Assembly (NCBI RefSeq): GCF_900103455.1
Contig: NZ_FNHI01000009.1
Span: 62,001-126,000 of the forward strand
Length of the DNA: 64,000 nt
Direction of reading: 5' to 3'
Source: Streptomyces wuyuanensis
GTDB lineage: Bacteria > Actinomycetota > Actinomycetes > Streptomycetales > Streptomycetaceae
Position numbers and translations under genes: made by a program. The notes below the pieces were generated by a model. It ran no database searches, had not been told where the DNA came from, and was given only the letters and a program-made list of their open reading frames with translations. This document shows, piece after piece, positions 8,235 through 16,649 of the stretch. Position 1 is the stretch's first letter, and each line of letters opens with the position of its first letter.

Positions 8235-8905
8235 GACGCCTGTCCCCGGGCCCATACGGGCGCGGACCGCTCCACGGCCACGAAGACCCCCTCCACCATC
8301 AGGGCGAGGGCCGCGACGAGCACCGCACCGGCGACCACCTGCGGGGTGGAGGCGAGGTTGAAGCCCGCCGTGATGATGCGGCCCAGCCCCCCGCCGCCCG
8401 CCAGCGCCGCGACGGTCGCGGTGGCCACGAGCTGGACGGCCGCGATCCGCACTCCCGTCAGGACCAGCGGCGTCGCGAGGGGAAGTTCGACGCGCAGCAG
8501 CGTCTGGCTCCCCGTCATGCCCATCCCCCGGGCGGCGCGTACGACGTCACGGTCGACACCGCGCATCCCGACGTAGGCGTTGGTCAGCAGCGGCGGCACG
8601 GCGAACAGCACCAGCGCGACGACGGTGGGCCAGTCGCCCCACGTACCGATCGGGCTGAGCAGCAGCAGGACGAGGACCGCGAAGGTCGGCACGGCGCGGC
8701 CGACGTTGGAGATGTTGACGGCGAGGGCGCCGCCCTTGCCGAGGTGGCCCAGCACGAGGGCGACGGGAAGTGCGATCGCGCAGCTGATCACCAGGCAGAC
8801 CGAGGTGAGGTACAGGTGCTGGCCGAGCCGTCGCCACACCCCGTCCTGGCCCGACCAGTTGGCGGAGCTGGTCAGCCAGTCCCAGGTCTGCGCGAGCGTG
8901 TTCAC
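8231..8905 (-). CDS. Osmoprotectant ABC transporter permease (second)
   Basis: A 224-residue inner-membrane permease of the OpuCB/OpuCD class with about six membrane helices. The cytoplasmic EAA loop appears as RAARGMGMTGSQTLLRVELPLA, split here as RAARGMGM and LLRVELPLATP. The start is a GTG that overlaps the previous permease stop by 4 bp (GTGA); upstream in-frame codons belong to a different, non-membrane reading. Its stop overlaps the lipoprotein start. Together with the other permease it forms the transmembrane pair energised by the + strand ATPase. Confidence 0.88.
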   Translation of the reverse strand: MNTLAQTWDWLTSSANWSGQDGVWRRLGQHLYLTSVCLVISCAIALPVALVLGHLGKGGALAVNISNVGRAVPTFAVLVLLLLSPIGTWGDWPTVVALVLFAVPPLLTNAYVGMRGVDRDVVRAARGMGMTGSQTLLRVELPLATPLVLTGVRIAAVQLVATATVAALAGGGGLGRIITAGFNLASTPQVVAGAVLVAALALMVEGVFVAVERSAPVWARGQAS

Positions 8906-9591
8906 GCGGCGGCCCGCCGTGTGGGCCGCGACCAGGGAGTGAGCACCCGCTGGATACCCAGCAGGACGAGGTCGGCGGCCACGGCGATGACCACACAGAG
9001 CACCGAGGCCGTCAGCACCTGGGCCTTGAAGTAGGTGCTCATCCCCGAGTAGATGAGGTTGCCCAGTCCGCCGAAGCCGACGATCGCGCCGATGGTGACC
9101 AGCGAGACGGCGGACACGGTGGCGATGCGCAGCCCGGCCATCGCGGCCGGCAGGGCCAGCGGCAGCTCGACGGCCAGGAGCTGCCGCGTGGGACCATAAC
9201 CCATGCCGCGTGCGGCCTGCCGGGCCTCCGCGGGCACGGAGCGCAGTCCCGCGAGGATGTTGCGGACCAGCAGGGTCAGCGAGTAGAGCACGAGTCCGGT
9301 GACGACCAGCGAGGCGGACAGCCCGTACACCGGGAGCAGCAGAGAGAACATCGCCAGGGACGGGATCGTGTAGAGGATCGTCGTCACCCCGAGCACGGGA
9401 GCGGCGGCCCAGCGCAGGCGCCGGGCGGCGACGGCCAAGGGCACGGCGAGGAGCAATCCGAGCGCCACGGAGACGAACGTCAGCTGGAGGTGCTGGAGAG
9501 TGGCGTCCCAGAGGATCTCGCGGCGGGTGGAGAGGTAGTCGCCGCAGATCCACTCGTTGCGGGCGAGGCAGTCGTCGGGGGTGGCCGTCAC
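8902..9591 (-). CDS. Osmoprotectant ABC transporter permease (first)
   Basis: A 229-residue permease of the same class, with a periplasmic-facing Cys-containing N-terminus ([14 protein letters not shown]) and about six helices. The EAA-like loop is [11 protein letters not shown] followed by [10 protein letters not shown]. It starts with a GTG lying within the stop of the VOC gene (GTGA overlap) and ends in a GTGA overlap with the next permease, so translation of all four genes is probably coupled. A longer in-frame extension reads back into the VOC gene and has no membrane character; it is rejected as start. Confidence 0.87.
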   Translation of the reverse strand: MTATPDDCLARNEWICGDYLSTRREILWDATLQHLQLTFVSVALGLLLAVPLAVAARRLRWAAAPVLGVTTILYTIPSLAMFSLLLPVYGLSASLVVTGLVLYSLTLLVRNILAGLRSVPAEARQAARGMGYGPTRQLLAVELPLALPAAMAGLRIATVSAVSLVTIGAIVGFGGLGNLIYSGMSTYFKAQVLTASVLCVVIAVAADLVLLGIQRVLTPWSRPTRRAAA

Positions 9592-10085
9592 CCGTCCATT
9601 GCAGCCCGGGGGTCCTGGTCGCGCGCGCTGTGCACACCTGTCCGAGTGCGCGTCGGCGCCTCCGGACGGTCGCCGGCCGGGACGTACTGCGCGGCGAAGT
9701 CCCCCGAGGGCGGGATGGGGGTGATCACGTCGACGAGGACGCCGCCGGGGTCGGCGACGATGAAGTGCCGCTGCCCGAAGTCCTCGTCGCGCAGCTCCAG
9801 CTCCGGCTTCAGCCCCTCCCCCACGACCAGTCGCTCCCACTCGGCGTCCACGTCCTCGACTTCGAGGTTGAGCAGCAGTCCGCGCACGGGGGTGCGGTAG
9901 GCCTCGGGCAGTGTCGGGTGGGCGGGGTCGAGCAGGGCGAGTTCGTACGGGAGCGGGCCGGGGCGCCGGAGGCTGACGTACCAGTCGGCCTCGAACGTCG
10001 GTGCGAAGCCGAGCAGATCGGTGTAGAAGGCGCGGGACTCCTGGATCCGGGGCGTGCAGATCACGGGATAGAAGCTGGTCAGCAT
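9588..10085 (-). CDS. VOC (glyoxalase-fold) family protein
   Basis: A 165-residue single VOC protein (glyoxalase/bleomycin-resistance/dioxygenase fold), built of repeated beta-alpha-beta-beta-beta modules. It begins [20 protein letters not shown], then a substrate-facing DWYVSLRR, a second module [17 protein letters not shown], and the terminal metal/edge strand [16 protein letters not shown]. The family includes metal-dependent lyases, dioxygenases and drug-binding proteins, and the sequence does not decide between them. It is the first gene of the ABC operon and overlaps the first permease by 4 bp, an unusual partner for an osmoprotectant importer. The promoter faces a TetR gene with two operator-like dyads. 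Confidence 0.85.
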   Translation of the reverse strand: MLTSFYPVICTPRIQESRAFYTDLLGFAPTFEADWYVSLRRPGPLPYELALLDPAHPTLPEAYRTPVRGLLLNLEVEDVDAEWERLVVGEGLKPELELRDEDFGQRHFIVADPGGVLVDVITPIPPSGDFAAQYVPAGDRPEAPTRTRTGVHSARDQDPRAAMDG

Positions 10086-10097
10086 GGCGGACTTCCT

Positions 10098-10120
10098 TTC
10101 ACATACCGATGGTATGTGAA
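10098..10120. promoter_or_regulatory. TetR operator 1
   Basis: TTCACATACC-GAT-GGTATGTGAA is a perfect inverted repeat with 10-bp arms, 12 bp upstream of the VOC start. It sits between the VOC/ABC operon and the divergent TetR gene and is the best candidate for autoregulated repression of both. Confidence 0.75.
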
Positions 10121-10131
10121 GTACGCTATTC

Positions 10132-10148
10132 GCGTACCATCGGTATGT
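10132..10148. promoter_or_regulatory. TetR operator 2
   Basis: GCGTACCATCGGTATGT matches the reverse complement of the core of operator 1 at 15 of 17 positions. The dyad centres are 31 bp apart, close to three helical turns, which would place two repressor dimers on the same face of the DNA. Confidence 0.65.
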
Positions 10149-10169
10149 CAAAAGGCGGGAGCGGGAACC

Positions 10170-10781
10170 ATGCCGGACGCGCACCACACCACACGGGCCA
10201 GGCAGCGGGAGCTGACACGCGGGGCACTGGTACGCGAGGGCCGCCGGCTGTTCGCGGCCGAGGGCTACGCGGCCGTGGGCCTCGCGGAGATCGTGCGCGC
10301 CGCGGGGGTCACCAAGGGCGCGCTGTACCACCACTTCGACGGCAAGGCGGCGCTGTTCCGCGCCGTCCTGGAAGTGGTACAGCAGGAGGTCGCCGGCCGG
10401 GTGGCGGCGGCGGCAGGCGCCGAGGACGACCCGTGGGCACAGCTGACCGCGGGCTGCCGGGCGTTCCTGACCGCCGGTACGGACCCGGAGGTCCAGCGGA
10501 TCATGCTGCTCGACGGTCCCGCGGTGCTCGGGTGGAACGAGTGGCGGGCCCTCGACGAGGCGGCGTCCGCACGCCATCTCACCGAGGCGCTCGCCGGCCT
10601 CACCGCTGCGGGAGAGATCCCCCCGCAGCCGGTGGAGCCCCTGACCCGCCTGCTGTCCGGGGCGATGAACGAGGCCGCCCTGTGGCTGGCCTCCTCCCAC
10701 GGCCCGACGGACCTGGACGACACCTGGGCGGCACTGTCACGGATGCTGGAAGCACTGCGGGCGGGACCGCCGGCCCGGTGA
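10170..10781 (+). CDS. TetR family transcriptional regulator
   Basis: A 203-residue TetR-type repressor. The N-terminal helix-turn-helix reads [20 protein letters not shown] then [20 protein letters not shown], the classic TetR recognition segment; the rest is an all-helical ligand-binding domain ending in [11 protein letters not shown]. The ATG is preceded by GGCGGGAGCGGGA. It is divergent from the VOC-ABC operon across two related dyads and so is its probable regulator, sensing an unknown ligand. A perfect 12-bp hairpin overlaps its stop codon. Confidence 0.92.
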   Translation: MPDAHHTTRARQRELTRGALVREGRRLFAAEGYAAVGLAEIVRAAGVTKGALYHHFDGKAALFRAVLEVVQQEVAGRVAAAAGAEDDPWAQLTAGCRAFLTAGTDPEVQRIMLLDGPAVLGWNEWRALDEAASARHLTEALAGLTAAGEIPPQPVEPLTRLLSGAMNEAALWLASSHGPTDLDDTWAALSRMLEALRAGPPAR

Positions 10782-10793
10782 GCCGGCGGTCCC
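10763..10793. terminator. Bidirectional terminator over the TetR stop codon
   Basis: GGGACCGCCGGC and GCCGGCGGTCCC form a perfect 12-bp stem around a 7-nt loop containing the TetR stop. It sits between two convergent genes. Confidence 0.65.
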
Positions 10794-10802
10794 GGCCGCC
10801 CG

Positions 10803-11219
10803 TCAGATCTTCTCCTCCGGCGACCGTCCGACACACAGGGCCCAGATGATCGCGATGTACAGGGCGATCGCGACGAGGGACCACAGCGGGTAGTACGGCA
10901 GGGAGAGGAAGTTGACGACCAGCAGCACCCCTGCGAGGGCGATGCCGAGGATCCGCGACCACAGGGCGCCCTTGAAGAGGGCGAAACCGGCCGCGACGGC
11001 GACGATCCCGAAGATCAGATGCAGCCAGCCCCATGCGGTGAGGTCGAATCGGAAGACGTAGCCGGGCGTCGCCACGAACACGTCGTCGTTCGCGATTCCC
11101 ATGATTCCGCGGAAGAAATCGAGGAATCCGGCGATGATCAGGACCACTCCCGCGAACATCGTCAGGCCTCCGGCCCAGGCGAAGTAGCTCTTGGAGTGTC
11201 CGGTGGTCGGTTGGGTCAT
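10803..11219 (-). CDS. Small integral membrane protein (DUF7144-like)
   Basis: A 138-residue four-helix membrane protein of a kind common in actinobacteria. It has helices at about residues 14-35, 62-80, 87-105 and 110-128, joined by a conserved-looking extracytoplasmic loop with DDVFVATPGYVFRFDLTAWG. The DLTAWGWLHLIFG segment is typical of this uncharacterised family. No catalytic residues are evident. It is the second member of a short minus-strand pair with the PLDc_N/SHOCT protein 15 bp away, so both probably share a transcript and may be envelope-stress proteins; that role is inferred. Confidence 0.75.
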   Translation of the reverse strand: MTQPTTGHSKSYFAWAGGLTMFAGVVLIIAGFLDFFRGIMGIANDDVFVATPGYVFRFDLTAWGWLHLIFGIVAVAAGFALFKGALWSRILGIALAGVLLVVNFLSLPYYPLWSLVAIALYIAIIWALCVGRSPEEKI

Positions 11220-11234
11220 GATGTCCCCTCGTCC

Positions 11235-11642
11235 TCAACTCAGGAGCTTTTGCTTGGCTCGCTGGAATTCCTCCTCGCTCAGGTCACCCTTGGCCTTGAG
11301 CTCGGAGAGCCGGGCAAGCTCGTCCCCCGTTCCGGTGCCCTTGGCGGTCTGCCGGATGTACGCGTTGAACGCTTCCTGCTGCTCCTGCGCGTGCTTGATC
11401 TCGCGCCTGCCCATGTCCTTGCCGCGGACGATCACGTAGACCAGTACGCCGAGGAACGGGATCAGCAGCACGAAGATCAGCCAGGCCGCCTTGGCCCAGC
11501 CGCTCATCTCGTGGTCGCGGAAGATGTCCACGAAGACGCGGAAGAGCAGCACCAGCCACACGACCCAGAGGAAGAGCCACATCACGGTCCAGAACGCGCC
11601 CAGAACCGGATAGTCGTAAGCGAGATAGACCGTGCCGTGCAT
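11235..11642 (-). CDS. PLDc_N plus SHOCT domain membrane protein
   Basis: A 135-residue protein with two parts. The N-terminal ~80 residues are a phospholipase-D N-terminal-like (PLDc_N) membrane module: two helices around WLFLWVVWLVLLFRVFVDIF and KAAWLIFVLLIPFLGVLVYV. The last ~30 residues are a SHOCT (short C-terminal) oligomerisation motif, LARLSELKAKGDLSEEEFQR followed by AKQKLL. No catalytic HKD motif is present, so it is not a phospholipase. The ATG at the start of MHGTVYLAYDYPVLG gives the expected first helix. Function unknown; the pairing with a DUF7144-like protein suggests a membrane-associated role. Confidence 0.8.
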   Translation of the reverse strand: MHGTVYLAYDYPVLGAFWTVMWLFLWVVWLVLLFRVFVDIFRDHEMSGWAKAAWLIFVLLIPFLGVLVYVIVRGKDMGRREIKHAQEQQEAFNAYIRQTAKGTGTGDELARLSELKAKGDLSEEEFQRAKQKLLS

Positions 11643-11767
11643 AGCCGTCCTCCTGCCGTAGCCGTCGGACCTCGGAGTCCGCTCGCCGTCAGTGTGGGGC
11701 GGCGGGCGGACGGTTCCCTCACCCCGCACGGGTGAATCGGAGGCCCTGCCGGACCACGGGGGCCGGC

Positions 11768-11883
11768 GGGCCCGGGCCGTGTCGGTGCCGGGGCGGTACG
11801 GCGCCGTGCCCGGCGACGCGCCGGTGGGCCCGGGCCGTGTCGGTGCCGGAGCGGGGCGGCGACGTGCCCGACGATGAACCGGT
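11768..11883. repeat. 58-bp imperfect tandem duplication before the antiporter gene
   Basis: Two adjacent 58-bp units (11768-11825 and 11826-11883) are about 86% identical; the first 24 bases of each are the same. The upstream ATG candidate of the antiporter gene falls in the second unit, where ACGCG in unit 1 reads ATGAA. Confidence 0.75.
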
Positions 11884-13211
11884 CCGTGACACCGGCCGGC
11901 CGGGTGGGTGATGAGTGCGTGAGCGGCGGGAACGCCCTGACCGGGGTGGCCGTGGCGGCGGTGACCGCGGGGTACGCGCTGGTGTCGCAGCGCATCGCCG
12001 CGACCGCGGTCACCGCGCCGCTGTTCTTCACCGCCTGCGGGGTGCTCATCGGGCCCGCCGGGCTCGGGCTCTTCGGCCTCGAGCACAACGCGGGACCGGT
12101 GCTCGTCCTGGTCGAGACGGCGCTGGCGCTGGTCCTGTTCACCGACGCGATGAGCCTGCGCGGACGCCAGCTGCACCAGGGCCGCTTCCTGCCCGTGCGG
12201 CTGCTGGCGATCGGTCTGCCGCTCACGATCGCCGCGGGCTGGCTGCTGGCCTGGCCGCTGCTCTCCGGGCTGACCGTGTGGGAGATGGCGCTGATCGCCA
12301 CCGTCCTCGCGCCCACCGACGCGGCGGTGTGCCGGACCGCCGTCTCCTCCCAGCGGGTGCCGCCGCTCGTGCGCGGCGGGCTCAACGCCGAGTGCGGCAT
12401 CGGCGACGGCATCGTCCTCCCCGTCTTCATCCTCCTCCTCGCGGCCCTGCCGGGCGCCGCCGAGGAGGACCACGTGGGCATCTTCTGGCGCTCGCTGGTG
12501 CTCAGCACGGCGCTCGGGGTCGCCTCCGGTATCGCGGCCGGCCTGCTGCTGCGGCGGGCGAGCGCCGCCGGATGGGTGAGCAGGGAGGGGAACCAGCTGC
12601 TGATCCTGGCCACCGTCCTGGCGTCCTTCGCGCTCGCGCGGGTCGTCGACGGCAGCGGGTTCATCGCGGTCTGGGCGGCGGGCATCGTCTTCGCCGTCCT
12701 GCTGCGGCGCGGCGCGCCGCCGAAGACGTCCCCGGACGGCTCCCGGGACCACGGATTCGCCGGGAGCCGCGAGTTCACCGAGAACCTGGCCGCGCTGCTC
12801 GCGGCGACGAGTTTCCTGGTGTTCGGCGCCGTGCTGCTGGGGCCGGCGCTGGAGTACCTGGACTGGCGGACCGTCACCTACGCGCTGCTCAGCCTCACCG
12901 TGGTGCGGATGGTGCCGGTCGCGCTCGCCCTGGCCGGCAGCGGACTCCGGCTGCCGACGGTCGCGTACGTGGGCTGGTTCGGCCCGCGGGGCCTGGCGTC
13001 GCTGGTGCTGGCGCTGCTCGTGGTGAAGGAGTACGGCATCGGGGCGGCCCTGCCCGGCCGGGTCGTGGCCGTCACCGTCGGGCTGAGCGTGCTGGCGCAC
13101 GGGGTGACGTCCGTACTGCTCAGCGAGCGGTACGGGGCCTGGTACGAGAAGGCGTCGAGGAGCGGTGCGGAGCTGCGGGAGCGCGTGGCCGACGGCGTGC
13201 GGACCGGCTGA
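11874..13211 (+). CDS. CPA1-type Na+/H+ antiporter (NhaP-like)
   Basis: A 445-residue monovalent cation:proton antiporter with about 12 membrane helices. The ion-binding region is ATVLAPTDAAVCRTAVSS, with the CPA1 hallmark aspartate, and GLNAECGIGDGIVLPVF supplies the second conserved acidic patch; WFGPRGLASLVLALL is the family's late helix motif. The first ATG is given, but it lies in a repeat unit and has no clear ribosome site; the GTG 45 bp later (VSGGNALTGV) is an equally good start. It probably exports Na+ or K+ and controls pH. It ends convergent with a 65-residue protein gene. Confidence 0.88.
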   Translation: MNRSVTPAGRVGDECVSGGNALTGVAVAAVTAGYALVSQRIAATAVTAPLFFTACGVLIGPAGLGLFGLEHNAGPVLVLVETALALVLFTDAMSLRGRQLHQGRFLPVRLLAIGLPLTIAAGWLLAWPLLSGLTVWEMALIATVLAPTDAAVCRTAVSSQRVPPLVRGGLNAECGIGDGIVLPVFILLLAALPGAAEEDHVGIFWRSLVLSTALGVASGIAAGLLLRRASAAGWVSREGNQLLILATVLASFALARVVDGSGFIAVWAAGIVFAVLLRRGAPPKTSPDGSRDHGFAGSREFTENLAALLAATSFLVFGAVLLGPALEYLDWRTVTYALLSLTVVRMVPVALALAGSGLRLPTVAYVGWFGPRGLASLVLALLVVKEYGIGAALPGRVVAVTVGLSVLAHGVTSVLLSERYGAWYEKASRSGAELRERVADGVRTG

Positions 13212-13226
13212 CGGCCCGGGCGCAGA

Positions 13227-13243
13227 CCCGCACGCCGTGCGGG
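13227..13243. terminator. Hairpin between convergent genes
   Basis: CCCGCAC-GCC-GTGCGGG is a perfect 7-bp stem with a 3-nt loop between the antiporter and the small gene, without a T-tract. Confidence 0.4.
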
Positions 13244-13291
13244 GCCGGGACGGGGCTGACCGTTCCGTGCGGCCCGGCGGCACCGCGGGGC

Positions 13292-13489
13292 TCAGTCGGG
13301 CAGTCGGCGCAGTTCCACCACGTGGAGGCCGAGGTCCTGGAAGCGTACGAGCAGCCCGTACAGATGTGCCTCGTCGGTGACGGGCCCGTACAGGACGGTC
13401 TCCTCCGGCACCGTCACTTCGTCGAGCTCGGGAAAAGCACCGGCGACGGCCGATGAGAGATGACCGGAGATGCGGAACTCGTATCGCAT
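13292..13489 (-). CDS. Conserved small protein of unknown function
   Basis: A 65-residue protein beginning MRYEFRISGHLSSAVAGAFP and ending GLHVVELRRLPD. The predicted beta-alpha-beta layout, with VLYGPVTDEAHLYGLL in the middle, resembles small actinobacterial proteins of unknown function often found near regulators. The ATG giving MRYEF was chosen; the upstream in-frame Met-rich extension is Arg-rich shadow sequence. It lies directly downstream of the large LAL regulator on the same strand (about 150 bp apart), but whether the two are co-transcribed is uncertain. Confidence 0.7.
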   Translation of the reverse strand: MRYEFRISGHLSSAVAGAFPELDEVTVPEETVLYGPVTDEAHLYGLLVRFQDLGLHVVELRRLPD

Positions 13490-13636
13490 GCGAGCACTTC
13501 CCCGTGTGCTGAGGGCTCTTGCTGCATGGTCCCGCCGCGGGCGGCCGGGCCGCATCACCCGAGTGAGGTGACCCGGCACGCGGCCCGTCCGCCCCGGGCC
13601 CCGCGGTCCGGGATCGGGCCGGCGACCCGGGCGGCC

Positions 13637-16393
13637 TCAGAGCATGCCGGCGTCCCGGGCGCGGCGTACCGCCTCGCTGCGGCGGGAGACCGACAGCTTG
13701 CGGTAGACGCTCTTCAGATGCGTCTTGACGGTGTTGACGGACAGGAACAGCTCGGCGGCGATCTCGTCCGTCGACATCATCTGTGCGGCGCACCGCAGGA
13801 CGTCGCGCTCCCGGGGACTGAGCTGTTCCACGAACAGCGGCGACCCGGTCGCCGTGTCCCCGGAGCCGGAACCGCGAACGGGCCGCTTCCCGGCGCCGGC
13901 GGACCGTCCCGTCAGCCAGGCCCCGGCGTCGGCGAGTCCCGGTACGCGGGCGAGCAGGTGCCGCAGCCACGGGCCGGCCTCGGTGAACGGGGCGCGCAGT
14001 CCGTGCGGCCGTGCGGTGCGCACGGCGCCGGCGACGAGCGACGCCGCCTTCCCGGTGTCCCCTTCGAAGGCCGTCAGCCGGGCATCGAGGAGCTCTGCGC
14101 GGACCCGGACCGCCGGGGCGACCGGCTCGCCGCCGGTGAGCCCGGCGAGCAGCCGGCGTGCCCGTGCGCCGTCTCCGGCCGCGAGATGGGCGGCGGCCGA
14201 GGCGACCGCCAGGGCGGGGCCGCCGGGGGGCGCCTCGCCCAGTGCGGCGAGCGCGGCTGCCGGATCACCGCGTCCGAGGTGAACGGAGCAGCGGGCCACG
14301 GCGATTCGGCCGGCGACCTCGGCACCGGCCGGACCGTCTGCGGCCACGGGGACGTCGTCGAGAGCCGACAGTGCTGCCGCCGCGTGTCCGTGGGCGAGTT
14401 CGAGGCGGGAGCGCAGCACCGCGGCCTCGGCGGCGGCCGGTACGTCACGGGCGGGCGGGTGGGAACGCGCGGTGGCGAGATGGCGGGCGGCGCTCGTGAG
14501 GTCGCCCCGGTCGGCCGAGACGGAGGCGAGGGCGAGGTGGCACCGCGGCGTGCGGCGGTCGACGGGGATCCCGTGCTCCTCGGCGGCCTTGATGCCGTCC
14601 AGGGCGTGCGCTTCCGCTTCCCTCAGCAGTCCGTCGACGGCCTCGGCGAGCGCCAGGGCACCGAGGCTGTGGTAGCGGACCGTCCAGGTCTGCTCGTCCG
14701 TGGCCGCGGCGAGGGCGGCGGCGAACGCCTCCCGTGCCTCGGGCCGGTGACCCGCCGCGAGGAGGGCGCGGCCGCGGCCGTAGAGCCGGAGCGCCTCGAT
14801 CTCGGGGTGCCGGTCGAGCCGCTCGCGGTCCACCCGCTCCATCAGCGCCCTGACCTCGCGGTCGGGGTCCGGTGTCCCCCGGCTCGGGACCGGGGCCTCC
14901 GTCGCCGGCCCGCAGTCGTCGCCGCCGCGGTCGCCGCCGCTCGCGGAGGCGGGTGCTGTGGGGGCCGTGGTACCCGGGCCGGGGCCGGTGTCCGCGTCGG
15001 TGAGGAGCCGCAACACCGCCCGGGTGAGCAGGCACTCGGCTGTCGCGTCGCCGTTCGGACGGGCGCCCGCGAGGTGCTTGCGGCCGGCGGTGGCGTCACC
15101 GCGGGCCATGGCACAGGCCGCCGCGGCGAGGGCGGGCGCGGCGCCGGGCAGCCCGTCCGGCATGGACCTGAATACTCGTTCGAGGCGATGACTGTCCGGA
15201 CCCGTCAGGAGGCGTCCGGCGGCGAGCCGATCGACGAGTAGCCCGGCGGCGTACGGCCAGTCGTCCGCGGCGGCCGCGTGCTCGATCGCGTCGGTCAGCC
15301 TGTCGTGTCCGTCGAGCCAGCGTGCCGCCTCGCGGTGCAGGGGCGCCCCCAGGGCCGGGCTGCGGCTGCGCAGATGGGCCCGGAGCACCTCGGAGAACAG
15401 CGGGTGGCAGCGGTACCAGGAGGTGTCGCCGATCGGCTCGACGAAGGCGTTGTCCCGGACGAGCCTGCCGAGGATGCGCTCCCCGTCGTCGCGTCCGGTG
15501 AGTGCGTCGGCCAGCCCGGGGTGGACGTGGGAGAGGATGCTGGTCCGGATCAGCAGGTCCTGGGTCGCCGCCGGCTGGGCCGCCAGGACCTCCGCCGTCA
15601 GGTAGTCGGCGACGGCGTTCTGCGAGGCGGCGAACGACTGGGCGAAGTGCTCGGCGTCGTCGGTCCGTTGCATGGCGAGCGCGCACAGCCGGAGTCCCGC
15701 GGCCCAGCCCTGGGTGCGGTCGGTGAGGGCGCCGACGCTCTCCTGGGAGGGGGTGAGCCCGTGGCAGCGCAGCAGCTGCGCCGCCTCCTGCGGGGTGAAC
15801 GCGAGTTCGGATCGGCGGATCTCGCAGACCCGCGCCTCCGCTCGGTACCGGTGGAGGGGCAGCGCGGGGTCGACCCGGCCGATGAGGACCAGCCGGAGGG
15901 ACGGCCCGGCGTGGGCGAGGACGAAGTCCAGTTCGGCCGCGATGCCGTGGACGCCCGCGTGTTCCAGCCCGTCGAGGACGAGCACCACCGGCTCGGGCAG
16001 CTGCGCGAGGGCCGAGGCGAGCCGCACGATCAGCGAGTGGTCGACGTTGTCGGCGCTCGACGGGCTGCCGACGCCGTCGGGAAGCGGCACCCGGTGATAG
16101 CGGAAGGCGCCGAGCACATAGGCCCAGAACACGCCGGGCGCGTTGTCGTCGCTCTCCACCGTGAGCCAGACGACGGGGCCGGGCGCCAGGTCCGCTTCCC
16201 GCCATGAGGCGGCCAGGGATGTCTTGCCCGCGCCTGCGGGGCCCGTGATCACGGTGAGGGGGCCCTGGGCTCCCTCGGTGAGCCGGTCCAGGAGGCGTTG
16301 CCGTGCCACGAAGGCAGGCGGTACGGCGGGTACCGCGAACTTCGCGGCCAGCAAGGGGTCGCCGCTGGGGTGCAGCTGGGCGTCCTCGGCCAT
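13637..16393 (-). CDS. LuxR-type LAL/MalT-like transcriptional regulator
   Basis: A ~918-residue large ATP-binding regulator of the LuxR family. Residues ~10-35 are the usual LLAAKFAVPAVPPAFVARQR lead, Walker A is GPAGAGKTS, and Walker B is the VVLVLDGLEH strand. An Ala/Arg-rich tetratricopeptide-like sensor of ~500 residues follows, with a poorly conserved Gly/Thr/Pro insert. The C-terminal HTH starts LSPRERDVLR and ends NTVKTHLKSVYRKL. The ATG used is preceded by GGTGGA; a GTG three codons upstream is the alternative. It is divergent from the diacylglycerol-kinase-like gene. No target is evident. Confidence 0.87.
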   Translation of the reverse strand: MAEDAQLHPSGDPLLAAKFAVPAVPPAFVARQRLLDRLTEGAQGPLTVITGPAGAGKTSLAASWREADLAPGPVVWLTVESDDNAPGVFWAYVLGAFRYHRVPLPDGVGSPSSADNVDHSLIVRLASALAQLPEPVVLVLDGLEHAGVHGIAAELDFVLAHAGPSLRLVLIGRVDPALPLHRYRAEARVCEIRRSELAFTPQEAAQLLRCHGLTPSQESVGALTDRTQGWAAGLRLCALAMQRTDDAEHFAQSFAASQNAVADYLTAEVLAAQPAATQDLLIRTSILSHVHPGLADALTGRDDGERILGRLVRDNAFVEPIGDTSWYRCHPLFSEVLRAHLRSRSPALGAPLHREAARWLDGHDRLTDAIEHAAAADDWPYAAGLLVDRLAAGRLLTGPDSHRLERVFRSMPDGLPGAAPALAAAACAMARGDATAGRKHLAGARPNGDATAECLLTRAVLRLLTDADTGPGPGTTAPTAPASASGGDRGGDDCGPATEAPVPSRGTPDPDREVRALMERVDRERLDRHPEIEALRLYGRGRALLAAGHRPEAREAFAAALAAATDEQTWTVRYHSLGALALAEAVDGLLREAEAHALDGIKAAEEHGIPVDRRTPRCHLALASVSADRGDLTSAARHLATARSHPPARDVPAAAEAAVLRSRLELAHGHAAAALSALDDVPVAADGPAGAEVAGRIAVARCSVHLGRGDPAAALAALGEAPPGGPALAVASAAAHLAAGDGARARRLLAGLTGGEPVAPAVRVRAELLDARLTAFEGDTGKAASLVAGAVRTARPHGLRAPFTEAGPWLRHLLARVPGLADAGAWLTGRSAGAGKRPVRGSGSGDTATGSPLFVEQLSPRERDVLRCAAQMMSTDEIAAELFLSVNTVKTHLKSVYRKLSVSRRSEAVRRARDAGML

Positions 16394-16649
16394 GCGTTCC
16401 ACCGCCGTGCCGTCCGTTCGTCAGCCCTCATGATCTCAGCGGCCTTTCATGATCGCCAACGGCGGCGGGCGTGCCGGGGCGGGTGGCCGGTGAGCGGGGG
16501 CGGCGCCGAGCGCCCGGACGGCCGGGCGCCGGCGCCGGGCGGGCGAGGGGTTCCTCGATCGGGCAGGGCATGGGCCGGGGCGGCAGGAGAGGCGGCCGTC
16601 TCCGCGCGGTTGTGCAATGGCGGTAGGACGGACACGGACCGGAGGTGCC

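Noticed and set aside
11235..13970. Long minus-strand frame across the antiporter and SHOCT genes
   Set aside because: Only its last ~135 residues are the real SHOCT-type gene; the rest is antisense to the NhaP-type antiporter with Arg/Pro-rich composition.
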